Positions 7,244 through 15,095 of a stretch of 27,444 nucleotides of DNA are shown one piece after another (position 1 is the first letter of the stretch; the number at the start of each line of letters is the position of its first letter). This DNA is from a virus. The translations under genes and the position numbers were made by a program. The notes under the pieces are model-generated. The model was not told the DNA's origin, did no database searches, and worked only from the letters and a program-made list of their open reading frames with translations. Location: IMG/VR virus record IMGVR_UViG_3300028746_000212, positions 1-27,444 of that record; one strand, 5' to 3'.

Positions 7244-9622
7244 TTAATGTAATGTTTCAAACGAGGGTGTGTAACCATTCATGTACTGTTTGCGTAAATC
7301 AAGCCGAAATCCAGCCGCGAGCGTGTCAAACTCGGAATCGAATCCGTGCTCCTCCATCATGTTGTCGCCGTGTACCGTGACGCTGGGAACCGGCACAGGA
7401 ACTGTCCAGCCGAAATACCACTCCATAAAATCAGACGCAGCCAACATGCACGCATGCAGCAAAGCGCTAGACGCGACCATCACGGATTTGTGAGCGTCCT
7501 TGTACAGCGCGTCATGCACTTGATTGACCAACAGCGCTAAGCCGCCGAAGTTCTTACGTGCATAGAATGCCCGGATAGCAAGCCACATTGCCGACTTCGC
7601 CCACTCGCCTCCGGTTCCTTGAATCTCGTAGTTAGCGATTTCCGTGGGGCTGAATGACTGGGGCATACCCCCTTGGCGAATTACCCACTCTGGTGCTGGC
7701 GACTCGCGGTAGCTATACACCTTGTTATCAGGCGTGACGCTGAACCCTTTGCCAAGCTGGCACATCAGGCCGCGTACTTTGGGGTGCGGCTGTATGTTGT
7801 TGGTAGGTCGCCGGGAACGCTTAATACGTTCTTCTTTGGCTTTGTTATAGGCGGCAAGCTCGGGGTATCGGACCTCCTCAGCAACAATCAAAGCCTTGAC
7901 ATCATCAATATGCATGCCCGTAGACAATGCGATAGCTGGCGCACCAGCTCCAAAAGCACGCTGAAAGCTGAACTCCTTCGCCCCCTTACGCTTTTCCTCC
8001 CATTCGGGTAACGGGTCGATACCACGGGATTTATCGCCTTTGCATTTCAGCAAAGCTTCTTCGTAAGTAACACCTTCCTTCTGGGACACGCGGACACAAT
8101 GCATGTCTAGACCGGCTTTCAAGTCCTCGATAAGTTGAGTGCAGCCGGTAAGGATCGCCTGTACGAACACCTCAAGCGCGGTAAAATCTGACTGGACAAT
8201 CTGGCCGTCCGCGCCCCAGCGGGATACGAACACAAGTTTTATGTCAGACTTCGCACCACTCGGTACGTTTTGAAGATTCGGGTCGGACGATGAGAACCGC
8301 GCCGTTACCGTGCTGGTGTGATTGATCTTGTGATGGATAATGCTATCGATGCCGACAAGGGTAAGCATCCCCTTGTACTCGCCCGTTTTTTCGTCCAGGC
8401 TGATGTAATACGTACCCAGGTCTTTCGTCAGAGACGCCACACTAGCTAGCGTTTTCAAGAACGGGATATTGCGTGAGCCTAAGTCCTCGATAACCTCGGC
8501 GGCTACCGAATACAGCCCCGCGATGCCACTTTCCCACGCTGCATCAGGTTCCGTGAAACCAGGAAACGTGTAGAAAAAGTCCACCATTGACGACTTAGGG
8601 CCACGCTCAATATCCGGTACCTTGCAGCGCTTTGTCTTCGCTTCACCGGCGTTCTTGCCACCTCTAAACCTTACCTGCGCCTTTTCTTCCGGCCAGCCGT
8701 CCGTATCCCGCACATGCTCATACCATGCACATTCAACGGTAGAACCATCCATCAAGACATAATGCGTCTCGTCTTTCTGGAAATAGGCGGGTTTGCCTTC
8801 TGCATCTAGCATTACCGTCCGTTTCGCGTACTTAACGGTGCCGCCGAAGATCAGTGGCGACAGGTGATAGCGATTCGACCAGTTGAAATCGAACGGGAGA
8901 TCATCCGGGAGATATTCGCCTAGCTCGGTCGTGATCTGCTCAAGGCGTGCCTTCAACTCTGAGGCCAGCTTTAAGCCTAGTGCCTTGTCAACGTACATGC
9001 CGTTGCGTTCCATCTCGATAGTGCAGAGGAGCGCGCCGCAATTGAGCAAGATCGATTTGACCTGTCCAGTCTTGCGGGCGGCGGCAAGCTGACCTAGGAA
9101 AATTTTCTCGGTGTTGCCGATGTCACCTAAGCCGCTATCGTCGCCACACAGGTAGCGCATCAACAAATCTTTGTCGATATCAGGCGTATCTACGCCCGCC
9201 GCCCACAAAGCTTTAACCTCATCTATCTTGACATTGCCGCCGTACTTCGGAACCATCTCATCCATAGCGAGCATATGGCTTGTAGGTTCCATGCCGCGCA
9301 ACAGGTACTCGGCTAACTGCACGTCCCACACGCTCCCGCCACGCGCGACAAACTCCATCCAGGCATCGAGATTTTGCGGCTCTTTGAGGGCATACAGAAT
9401 GTCGAACTTGATACTCTGGCCTACCAGGATGGTTGTATTTTCGAGTAGCTTCGTGAACCAGTTGAACGGGCGTTTGCCGTGCCCGAAGTATTCACCCTGT
9501 ACTGTGCCGCCCTGTCTTTTCCATCCCGAACAAACCACAAAATTATCTGGGTGGAATGGACTACCCTTGCGCTTCATATACTTTGCAATGGTCGTCTCTA
9601 CGTCAAATACGCAGTAGCTCAT
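7244..9622 (-). CDS. Family A (T7-like) DNA polymerase with 3'-5' exonuclease domain
   Basis: A 792-residue protein. The proofreading domain has Exo I FDVETT (D7, E9), Exo II VGQSIKFD (D74) and Exo III YLCGDDSG (Y157, D161). The polymerase domain has motif A SDFTALEVFVQAI near 477-489, motif B KEFSFQRAFGAGAPAIA near 547-563, and motif C NQVHDALYKD near 700. Motif B has Phe at both positions occupied by Tyr526 and Tyr530 in T7. Motif C reads His-Asp-Ala instead of the common His-Asp-Glu. A strong GGAGG lies 3-4 bases before the ATG. ATGA overlap with a 62-residue gene upstream. This is the replicative polymerase; no thioredoxin-binding insert was evident. Confidence 0.95.
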   Translation of the reverse strand: MSYCVFDVETTIAKYMKRKGSPFHPDNFVVCSGWKRQGGTVQGEYFGHGKRPFNWFTKLLENTTILVGQSIKFDILYALKEPQNLDAWMEFVARGGSVWDVQLAEYLLRGMEPTSHMLAMDEMVPKYGGNVKIDEVKALWAAGVDTPDIDKDLLMRYLCGDDSGLGDIGNTEKIFLGQLAAARKTGQVKSILLNCGALLCTIEMERNGMYVDKALGLKLASELKARLEQITTELGEYLPDDLPFDFNWSNRYHLSPLIFGGTVKYAKRTVMLDAEGKPAYFQKDETHYVLMDGSTVECAWYEHVRDTDGWPEEKAQVRFRGGKNAGEAKTKRCKVPDIERGPKSSMVDFFYTFPGFTEPDAAWESGIAGLYSVAAEVIEDLGSRNIPFLKTLASVASLTKDLGTYYISLDEKTGEYKGMLTLVGIDSIIHHKINHTSTVTARFSSSDPNLQNVPSGAKSDIKLVFVSRWGADGQIVQSDFTALEVFVQAILTGCTQLIEDLKAGLDMHCVRVSQKEGVTYEEALLKCKGDKSRGIDPLPEWEEKRKGAKEFSFQRAFGAGAPAIALSTGMHIDDVKALIVAEEVRYPELAAYNKAKEERIKRSRRPTNNIQPHPKVRGLMCQLGKGFSVTPDNKVYSYRESPAPEWVIRQGGMPQSFSPTEIANYEIQGTGGEWAKSAMWLAIRAFYARKNFGGLALLVNQVHDALYKDAHKSVMVASSALLHACMLAASDFMEWYFGWTVPVPVPSVTVHGDNMMEEHGFDSEFDTLAAGFRLDLRKQYMNGYTPSFETLH

Positions 9623-9807
9623 TGACCTCCTTTAAGTCGGCATTCCCAATACGGCCAAGTTCCATCGCTCCAGACACACCCCTCAATACGCTCTACCGTA
9701 TGCAGAAATACAATCTTGTCCTCAATCACACGCGGCCAGAATATGAAAACGCAGTGCCATCTCTGCCGCTGTGCTGCGCGTGCCTCGGAGCGTAGATTGA
9801 TCTTCAT
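9619..9807 (-). CDS. Hypothetical Trp/Arg-rich small protein (62 aa)
   Basis: The start is set by the ATGA overlap at 9804-9807 with the stop of the upstream 38-codon gene; an ATG six codons earlier is less likely. The product (MKINLRSEARAAQRQR...) begins basic and then has a compact beta-like stretch, HCVFIFWPRVIEDKIVFLHTVERIEGCVW, with several Trp and Cys. No family is recognised. It is coupled on its other side to the DNA polymerase start (ATGA). Confidence 0.6.
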   Translation of the reverse strand: MKINLRSEARAAQRQRWHCVFIFWPRVIEDKIVFLHTVERIEGCVWSDGTWPYWECRLKGGQ

Positions 9808-9920
9808 TGCAGCCCGACATTGCAATCACGCAGAAATTCACCCCAGACGCGGGCCATGTGAGCCATGCGGACCGCTTCCGACAGAGCCATACGCCACCTA
9901 ACCTGCTTACGAATCTTCAT
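9804..9920 (-). CDS. Micro-gene, 38-residue basic helical peptide
   Basis: An ATG at 9920 overlaps the stop of the upstream gene (ATGA), is preceded by GAGGAAAG, and reads MKIRKQVRWRMALSEAVRMA, followed by 18 more residues. Its TGA overlaps the ATG of the next gene (ATGA). The exact double overlap plus a good ribosome binding site argue that it is a real gene. The peptide is basic and probably one amphipathic helix. Function unknown. Confidence 0.55.
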   Translation of the reverse strand: MKIRKQVRWRMALSEAVRMAHMARVWGEFLRDCNVGLQ

Positions 9921-10108
9921 ACGCTTTCCTCATGAACGACGGACCCGCCCCGCAACTCATACCGAATCACCCTGCCGCCTTTCGGACAACGTGCTACGGC
10001 GTTATGCTTCCTGGTGTAGATTCGAGTTCCCGTACTACAGTTAGTGGCTACCGATCCACACGCATGTACGGCAACGAATACGGCTTCGTAAGGCTGCTTA
10101 TCTTTCAT
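9917..10108 (-). CDS. Hypothetical small protein (63 aa)
   Basis: A 63-residue product with a beta-rich look: EAVFVAVHACGSVATNCSTGTRIYTRKHNAVARCPKGGRVIRYEL. Cysteines at about 17, 24 and 41 could form a small metal site, but no family is recognised. The start overlaps the ligase stop and the stop overlaps the next start, both as ATGA. Confidence 0.6.
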   Translation of the reverse strand: MKDKQPYEAVFVAVHACGSVATNCSTGTRIYTRKHNAVARCPKGGRVIRYELRGGSVVHEESV

Positions 10109-11010
10109 AGGTCGTCCTTGCTGCGGAAGCTTTTAAATACCGGATGGCGCGGGGCTTCCTTGACGCCGTGCGGGAAGAATTTATAGGTAACGAGTTGCCC
10201 AACAAGGAAATGCCGGGTGGCCCAAAGCTCGCGCCGCTGCTCTGCGGTGAAGCCCGTTCCGATGTTGAACTCGATGCCATCGGGCGACCGTACAACCAGC
10301 GCGCCCAACGTGTCCTTACCGACAAGCCCCGCCTTAACGCTACTTCGCTCGGTGCGTCCGAATGCGTCTAACGTAGCCTCGTTCGTGTTCTGCATCGCCT
10401 CGACGAACCCGATGATTTCCGCCTCGGCATCCGCGAACCGCTTTACTTTGACTAAGCCGCCCTCGCGCTCGGTACTGCGTCCGAATTTGTACCCACTATT
10501 AGGGATGCGCAGCATGACACCCTCATAGCCCTGCGCCAGGGTGCTCGCTTCGTAATCCTCCAACTCATCGGAGTCACGTATGAACGCTTGCGGGACAATG
10601 TACACCCTCAATTTTTCCGAAAACATCTCGATGTAGCGCCGTTGCAGATCATCGTATCGAGTCGAAAACGACAGTCCGACAATTCGCAGGTAGTCGAACG
10701 CATGGAACGAGAAATCGGGCTCCCCTTCCCGACGCATAACACCGCTCGTAGTTGCCTGCATAACGTTCGGGTCTGTAGGCTTACCGACGATCAGTTCGCC
10801 ATCCATGTAATTCAACAGACGCAGATTCGTTTGCGCCCATGCCTGCACGAATCGGTTAGGGATAGGCTTTAGCGTGCGGCTGTACGCCACACCGTTAAAC
10901 ATTGTGCAGCGGATGCCGTCAATCTTCGGCGATGCCAAAACTGGGAATTGAATCAGTTCCGGCTTAGTCATCGTCGCGGCGAGATTTGGCTTGTAACCAA
11001 CAGGGATCAT
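10105..11010 (-). CDS. ATP-dependent DNA ligase
   Basis: A 301-residue nucleotidyltransferase. Motif I is SPKIDGIR with adenylated K29. Later motifs are MDGELIVG (III), FHAFDYL (IIIa), EGVMLR (IV) and GLVKVKRF (V), followed by an OB-like C-terminus (DTLGALVVRSPDGIEFNIGTGF, then FPHGVKEAPRHPVFKSFR, motif VI region). It is close to the compact T7/phiKMV-type ligases and would seal nicks left by primer removal. ATGA overlaps with a small membrane peptide upstream and a 63-residue gene downstream place it inside the coupled replication unit. Confidence 0.93.
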   Translation of the reverse strand: MIPVGYKPNLAATMTKPELIQFPVLASPKIDGIRCTMFNGVAYSRTLKPIPNRFVQAWAQTNLRLLNYMDGELIVGKPTDPNVMQATTSGVMRREGEPDFSFHAFDYLRIVGLSFSTRYDDLQRRYIEMFSEKLRVYIVPQAFIRDSDELEDYEASTLAQGYEGVMLRIPNSGYKFGRSTEREGGLVKVKRFADAEAEIIGFVEAMQNTNEATLDAFGRTERSSVKAGLVGKDTLGALVVRSPDGIEFNIGTGFTAEQRRELWATRHFLVGQLVTYKFFPHGVKEAPRHPVFKSFRSKDDL

Positions 11011-11126
11011 TTAGTGTTCCAAAAGTGGGACCTGACAAGGATCAGCAGGAGCATTGCGACCGGCATAACGCAAGCTATTCCCGCCGCGATAAGAAATCCC
11101 AGTGGGATCAGTAGAACAAGCGTCAA
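11007..11126 (-). CDS. 39-residue membrane peptide (TTG start), or read-through tail of the gene before it
   Basis: Immediately after the TGA of the 101-residue gene, the same frame stays open for 39 codons and encodes a strongly hydrophobic segment, LVLLIPLGFLIAAGIACVMP then VAMLLLILV, ending RSHFWNTK. Its TGA overlaps the ligase ATG (ATGA). The first codon after the upstream stop is TTG, usable as a start by re-initiation, though no good Shine-Dalgarno is visible. It fills the only gap between its neighbours, which supports it being translated either alone or as a read-through extension. One or two membrane helices; function unknown. Confidence 0.5.
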   Translation of the reverse strand: MTLVLLIPLGFLIAAGIACVMPVAMLLLILVRSHFWNTK

Positions 11127-11432
11127 TCAAACCAACATGAACAATTCGCGCACCCGGCGGAGCTTGTCGGCTATACCTTCGATATACGGTGCCACCCATT
11201 GCGGCAACAATCGAAAGTCTTTGCGGTACACAATCTGATGCCTCACTTGATACTGATCGTCATGCCCGAACGGCACACCGAATACCGGATACATGGTTTC
11301 AACGTTGTTCATGCCGTCGCCATTCAGATCATGCAGAATTCGAACTAGCGTCCATTTGCGCAGCCAGTGGATCGGCTCACCTAGGGACCGCTCAATCTGC
11401 GTGCGTTGCGTCCGAATGATTCCGTATCTCAT
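11127..11432 (-). CDS. Hypothetical protein (101 aa)
   Basis: A 101-residue soluble protein whose ATG overlaps the helicase stop (TAATG). Features: LVRILHDLNGDGMNNVETMYPVFG, then a basic VRHQIVYRKDFRLLPQWVAPYIEGIADKLRRVRELFMLV. No domain is recognised. It is followed in frame, after one TGA, by a hydrophobic stretch, so membrane anchoring by read-through is conceivable. It sits between helicase and ligase. Confidence 0.68.
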   Translation of the reverse strand: MRYGIIRTQRTQIERSLGEPIHWLRKWTLVRILHDLNGDGMNNVETMYPVFGVPFGHDDQYQVRHQIVYRKDFRLLPQWVAPYIEGIADKLRRVRELFMLV

Positions 11433-12724
11433 TAAGCGTTCTCCGTAGGCATTCGCAGGCGCGCATGGTCGCCGTCGAAATAGACTTCACAGTGAGGGGA
11501 TTGCGGCTGGCCTTCTCGCCGCAACTTTGATTTGGTGACGCCAATAAACCGACTGTTGACATAGGCGGGATCATTGACCATACCCATAGTCACGATTGCA
11601 TCGGCCGCACCCTGCTTACCTGTTTGGCTATCCTTAAGCATGGGTTGCGTGGGGTACGCAATGCCGTCTGCTGCTGAACTAGTTTGGGAGGTGGCAATAA
11701 CCACGCTGTCATGCTTGACGCCTAGCAACCGCGCCCATTGATACATCGCTTCTAATATCTGGTCCGTGCGTTCGCCGCCGTTGCTGGATTTACCGCCGAA
11801 TTTGATGTTATCCACCATATCGAATACGATTAGCCCCGGATTGCAGCGGTTAAGAATCGCTTCTACCTCATAGCTATCAAACCCGTGTATGTTCATCACG
11901 CGGATTCGATTCGCACCACCTACAGCATCCGCATATAGTTGTTTGAGTAATCCAGCCCCGGACAGCTCAATCATTTCCGAGGTTGTTAGGTCTAACGCGC
12001 TCTGGAAATTCCGCCCGATGATTCTCTTACCCGGTCCTTCGTTATTGAGCCAAATAACCTCACGCTCTTCGCCGGGCCACATAGCGTCAAGCTGCGGCGC
12101 CATGAAAGTGACTTCGGACGATGCCCAGGTTGTTTTGCCGCGATCCGGTCTACCCGCCAGGATGATGAAATCCCCTGGACGTAACGCCCGCATGACGCGA
12201 TTCAAGCAAGCTAACCGCCAATGCAATCCGCGGTCGTCCTTATCATCCTGTAGGATTTCCTCAATGTCAGTTTCATCCCACGGCATCCGAATCTTACGAG
12301 TGCTTGCGTGTTCCCATCGCCCCATCTCGGTTTGTATGGCACGCTGCACGTCGATCTCTGCACCCTCGCCCCATCGCCCGATAAGGTCCGTAAGATTCTG
12401 GATTGCTTCCGCAGCAAGCAGCCTCTCTAGAATCCCGGCTTCTAACGAGGGCTCGCATTCCTGATTGAGAACCGGATCGAGTAGCGCCCGGTATAACGTC
12501 ATTTGCTCAGCGGTTAATGTCGGGTGCGCGAACGCCTTAAACCACAACATGAACGGTTCAAAATCAATGCGCTGAATGTCGGGAAACTCTTTAAAGAACT
12601 TGCCGAAGTCATCCAGAAACACCACTGATTTCGCCTCTAGCGCCGCCTTCGGCACGGCCTTTGCTAGTCGCTCATAGCGCTCTCTGTATTTAAGAAGTTG
12701 CAGAAGCGTGATTTCGATACTCAA
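11432..12724 (-). CDS. Replicative DNA helicase (DnaB/T7 gp4 helicase-type, RecA fold)
   Basis: About 430 residues. Walker A is AGRPDRGKTTWA near residue 195; Walker B is GLIVFDMVDNI near 300; the sensor-like VVIATSQTSSA follows, then AADAIVTMGMVND with FIGVTKSKLRR, as in phage DnaB-like helicases. The N-terminal ~150 residues lack a primase domain, since primase is a separate upstream gene. I prefer the TTG at 12724. It overlaps the upstream stop (TTGA) and lies 8 bases after AAGGG. The ATG at 12733 directly abuts that AAGGG and would add three residues. It would form the ring helicase that unwinds the fork. Confidence 0.9.
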   Translation of the reverse strand: MSIEITLLQLLKYRERYERLAKAVPKAALEAKSVVFLDDFGKFFKEFPDIQRIDFEPFMLWFKAFAHPTLTAEQMTLYRALLDPVLNQECEPSLEAGILERLLAAEAIQNLTDLIGRWGEGAEIDVQRAIQTEMGRWEHASTRKIRMPWDETDIEEILQDDKDDRGLHWRLACLNRVMRALRPGDFIILAGRPDRGKTTWASSEVTFMAPQLDAMWPGEEREVIWLNNEGPGKRIIGRNFQSALDLTTSEMIELSGAGLLKQLYADAVGGANRIRVMNIHGFDSYEVEAILNRCNPGLIVFDMVDNIKFGGKSSNGGERTDQILEAMYQWARLLGVKHDSVVIATSQTSSAADGIAYPTQPMLKDSQTGKQGAADAIVTMGMVNDPAYVNSRFIGVTKSKLRREGQPQSPHCEVYFDGDHARLRMPTENA

Positions 12725-12993
12725 TGACTGCATCCCTTGAGATGAGTAAAAAAGTGGGCATGCTCCACAATTCGTCGCGTCAGCCTCTCGTCGGCCTCGG
12801 CGTCGATAACCGTCAATCTCAATTGCAAATCAGCCAGCGTGTTGTAGGCCTCTGCGGCGTCCGCACATTCGCGGGTAGACTCCGCCGGGATGTATCGGTT
12901 ATGGTTGTACCGCCCGTCCTTCACTTCCGGCTCGATGTTCTTGTGAGTCGCAAGCGCTAGCCGAGCAATCCCAAGCGCGTTGATAAGGTCCAT
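12721..12993 (-). CDS. Hypothetical protein (90 aa) between primase and helicase
   Basis: A 90-residue, mostly helical product (NALGIARLALATHKNIEPEV, then ADAAEAYNTLADLQLRLTVIDAEADERLTRRIVEHAHFF) with His-rich patches. GGAGG lies 7 bases before the ATG. It starts inside the primase gene and ends at the helicase start. The position suggests a replisome accessory such as a helicase loader or bridge, but there is no family evidence. Confidence 0.65.
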   Translation of the reverse strand: MDLINALGIARLALATHKNIEPEVKDGRYNHNRYIPAESTRECADAAEAYNTLADLQLRLTVIDAEADERLTRRIVEHAHFFTHLKGCSH

Positions 12994-13775
12994 GTGATAG
13001 CCTCCCTGTTTAGTAACTTGGGGTCTTTCTCTGAAACAACGTTGAATGCCTGCAAGCCATAAGCTCTCAAGCGTTTGGTGATAACTGGGCCGCTGTCTTG
13101 GCCCGCCTTATCTGGATCGAGCCACACAGCGACCGGACGACGCGACAAAACCAGACTTGCGGCGATGTGGTCGTTTAACTTGGTCCCCAGCAGGCACCAG
13201 CCCTCAAAACCCGCTCGGGAAACGCGGTACGCGCTCAGGATGTCCTCAGTGAGTACAACGGCGGGGCCGCTCCCGAAGCGAGCAACGAGACGGCTTTTGT
13301 CTACGGCAGGATTGAGGTACTTGCGGGGATTCGTCTTGTCGAGCGTGCGGGCCTGCCAATAGATGGCGTTGCCTAGCTCGTCGCGCACCGGAATAACTAC
13401 CCGCTGCATTCGTGAATTCCAGTAGATACCGATTGACTCAATATCCGAATTGTTGATTGCTGCTTTGTATAGCCATACACGCGCATCCAAGGGCCATAGC
13501 TGCGGCTCGTGTACTGCTGGCATGGGTAGATCAGGCTTGAGTATTGCGGCCCGCTCCGTGACCTGTATACGCTTGATACGGGCCAGCTTTTCAGCAATGC
13601 TTTCGGCGGGGCGCGGAACCCAATACTTGTATCCGCACCTATGGCAATACGCGGACCAGCCGTCACGCTTGTGATTCAATTGCAGACAGTCGCCTGACCC
13701 GCAGTCATGACCTATCTTCTTACTGCCGCCTTCATGTAGGGCCTGGGCGTGCTGCAACCATTGAAGCCCCAGCAC
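12957..13775 (-). CDS. DNA primase (T7 gp4 primase-type, zinc finger and Toprim)
   Basis: A 272-residue protein starting at GTG. An N-terminal zinc site, C25, C30, C44 and C47 (DCGSGDC, then YCHRCGY), is the template-reading finger of T7-type primases. The Toprim domain shows VVLTEDILSA (E177) and VAVWLDPDKAGQ (D220, D222). The helicase half of T7 gp4 is absent and is encoded by a separate gene two positions downstream, as in phiKMV-type and Xp10-like phages. It would make RNA primers at the fork. AAGG lies about 10 bases before the GTG. Confidence 0.88.
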   Translation of the reverse strand: MLGLQWLQHAQALHEGGSKKIGHDCGSGDCLQLNHKRDGWSAYCHRCGYKYWVPRPAESIAEKLARIKRIQVTERAAILKPDLPMPAVHEPQLWPLDARVWLYKAAINNSDIESIGIYWNSRMQRVVIPVRDELGNAIYWQARTLDKTNPRKYLNPAVDKSRLVARFGSGPAVVLTEDILSAYRVSRAGFEGWCLLGTKLNDHIAASLVLSRRPVAVWLDPDKAGQDSGPVITKRLRAYGLQAFNVVSEKDPKLLNREAITWTLSTRLGLLG

Positions 13776-13787
13776 GTGGGAAGTGCC

Positions 13788-14300
13788 TTACAACGCGGCT
13801 GGGTCGATTTCCCAAACGCGGGAGATTCGGCGCTGTGCGGCGGGTCGGCGCGAAATTGCAATACGATCGGTAGATTTGATATACCCGGCGCGCAGCGCTG
13901 CGTTAGGCACGCTTCCCCAGGCATTCGGATTTTTCGGTTCGGCACCGAAGAACCCACGCAGCCGGAATTCGTCAATCGTCGTATCACCGCGACCAAGTAC
14001 ATACTCGGCCTCACAGAACTCTTTAAATGCAACCAGAACCTTAACTAGCCATGCACTACCAGCATGACGCGCCGGCTTGGCTAACCCCTGTGCTTTCGCG
14101 TTCTTAAGCAAATTCAGACGGTGCGCAAATACGCTGACCCCTTCCGCATGCTTGTCCAGTCGCACGTAAACCAATTGCTCAGCCTCATGAAAAGAACCCG
14201 GAGCTACGGTATGGATTACTGTTCCTTCGGCATCTTTAGGAACGTGCTCATAAGCCTGATTGAACACCACACGGTCGCCATCTTTATAGATAATTGTCAT
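13788..14300 (-). CDS. Possible DNA-binding replication accessory, winged-helix-like C-terminus
   Basis: A 170-residue product from the ATG at 14300 (AGGA upstream; the in-frame ATG at 14324 lacks one). The N-terminal half looks like a small beta barrel (YKDGDRVVFNQAY, then GTVIHTVAPGSF, QLVYVRLDKHAEGVSVFAHRLNLL). The C-terminal half, TTIDEFRLRGFFGAEPKNPNAWGSVPNAALRAGYIKSTD then SRRPAAQRRISRVWEI, resembles a winged-helix-like segment that I recall in other phage replication-region proteins. Upstream of primase. DNA binding is inferred, not shown. Confidence 0.6.
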   Translation of the reverse strand: MTIIYKDGDRVVFNQAYEHVPKDAEGTVIHTVAPGSFHEAEQLVYVRLDKHAEGVSVFAHRLNLLKNAKAQGLAKPARHAGSAWLVKVLVAFKEFCEAEYVLGRGDTTIDEFRLRGFFGAEPKNPNAWGSVPNAALRAGYIKSTDRIAISRRPAAQRRISRVWEIDPAAL

Positions 14301-14309
14301 TGCATTATT

Positions 14310-14332
14310 TCCTGAGAGGACCACCCGCCAGG
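14310..14332 (-). other. Intergenic hairpin in the leftward transcript
   Basis: Between two leftward genes the transcript can fold GGCCAC/GTGGTC plus CC/GG around a CTGGC loop with one bulge. No U-run follows, so it is not a classic terminator. It could be an mRNA processing or stability element. Confidence 0.35.
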
Positions 14333-14351
14333 GAGTGGCCGAATTGTTTGA

Positions 14352-14624
14352 TTAAACTACCAGCGTGCCGCCAAGACTTTCAGCTTCTTGCTTCGCGGCT
14401 TGGACCGCCTCATCCAGTCCGATGCGGGCAGTCGAGGCTTCTTGTTTAGCAATTTCTGCTGCGCTGATCGCCGCCTCTTTAACAGCAGCCTTCAAACTTG
14501 CGGCATCGTCCATCGCATCGACCTTGGCACTCTCTGCCGCTACATGCAGGCTCAGCCCGGTTAGGTGCAGCTTGACGGCGATCTGATGAAATTTACGGGT
14601 AATGGCTACGATGATTTGGTGCAT
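14352..14624 (-). CDS. Ala/Glu-rich coiled-coil small protein (90 aa)
   Basis: A 90-residue product. The N-terminus is MHQIIVAITRKFHQIAVKLHLTGL, then a long Ala/Lys/Glu helix (AASLKAAVKEAAISAAEIAKQEASTARIGLDEAVQAAKQEAESL) predicted as coiled coil. AAGGA lies 6 bases before the ATG, in an AT-rich leader shared by neighbouring small genes. No family is recognised. Confidence 0.62.
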   Translation of the reverse strand: MHQIIVAITRKFHQIAVKLHLTGLSLHVAAESAKVDAMDDAASLKAAVKEAAISAAEIAKQEASTARIGLDEAVQAAKQEAESLGGTLVV

Positions 14625-14668
14625 AAAATTCCTTAAATTTTTGAGGTGGAGTGAGGTAATACAGGGAT

Positions 14669-15040
14669 TTATTGGATGCCCGCTAACGGGTCTGTCGCAT
14701 TGGATGCCAGAGCCTCACTCGAAGCCCCCACAATGTCGCATGGTGCAATCACTGCCACGTCAACATCGAACCCTTCGCCGTATTGCACTTTGATACGTTT
14801 CCCTTTATCCGTCTCAGCGACCGCAAGCACTTTTCCTGTGTGGACTTTCCTGTTCTCGCCACGGCCATAAATAAAATTGATCGGCGCACCCGCAGAGATG
14901 TTTTCAAGGGCAATACGCGCATCCAGAATTGCGACTTGCTCGGCACGCTTTTCGGTGTCCGATTTGATACGGGCATCGAGGAACGCAATTTTCTGTTCCG
15001 GCGTTTTGGGGGATTTCACAGCGATTTCGTTGGTGCTCAT
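14669..15040 (-). CDS. Hypothetical protein with coiled coil and small beta domain (123 aa)
   Basis: A 123-residue product. Residues 10-50 form a charged helix with a repeated LDARI unit (FLDARIKSDTEKRAEQVAILDARIALE). A KOW/SH3-like beta part follows (INFIYGRGENRKVHTGKVLAVAETDKGKRIKVQYGEGFDVDVAVI). It begins just after the palindromic TAGGATTCCTA leader. No family is recognised; it could be a nucleic-acid-binding or scaffolding protein. Confidence 0.65.
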   Translation of the reverse strand: MSTNEIAVKSPKTPEQKIAFLDARIKSDTEKRAEQVAILDARIALENISAGAPINFIYGRGENRKVHTGKVLAVAETDKGKRIKVQYGEGFDVDVAVIAPCDIVGASSEALASNATDPLAGIQ

Positions 15041-15041
15041 G

Positions 15042-15052
15042 TAGGAATCCTA
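15042..15052 (-). promoter_or_regulatory. Palindromic Shine-Dalgarno box TAGGATTCCTA
   Basis: An 11-bp palindrome (one central unpaired base) directly before the ATG at 15040. Its AGGA half serves as ribosome binding site. The same box precedes three other genes in this window. Confidence 0.55.
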
Positions 15053-15063
15053 ATTTAATTATT

Positions 15064-15075
15064 GTTAAATTTAAC
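15064..15075. promoter_or_regulatory. 12-bp perfect palindrome GTTAAATTTAAC
   Basis: A self-complementary, AT-rich 12-mer in the short gap between the 123-residue gene and the 50-residue membrane protein gene. It could be an operator or a local melting site; nothing else supports either role. Confidence 0.3.
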
Positions 15076-15095
15076 AGTCTATGATGCTTAGATGA

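Noticed and set aside
3520-9622. A 2-aminoadenine (Z) genome system, because a MazG/DUF5664 pair and a family A polymerase are present
   Set aside because: No purZ-like adenylosuccinate synthetase or DatZ-type HD phosphohydrolase is encoded in the window, and the polymerase fits T7/phiKMV-type replication without needing this.
14650-14667. TAATACAGGGATT resembling a T7 promoter start
   Set aside because: Only the first few bases match; it points against the surrounding genes and does not recur elsewhere.
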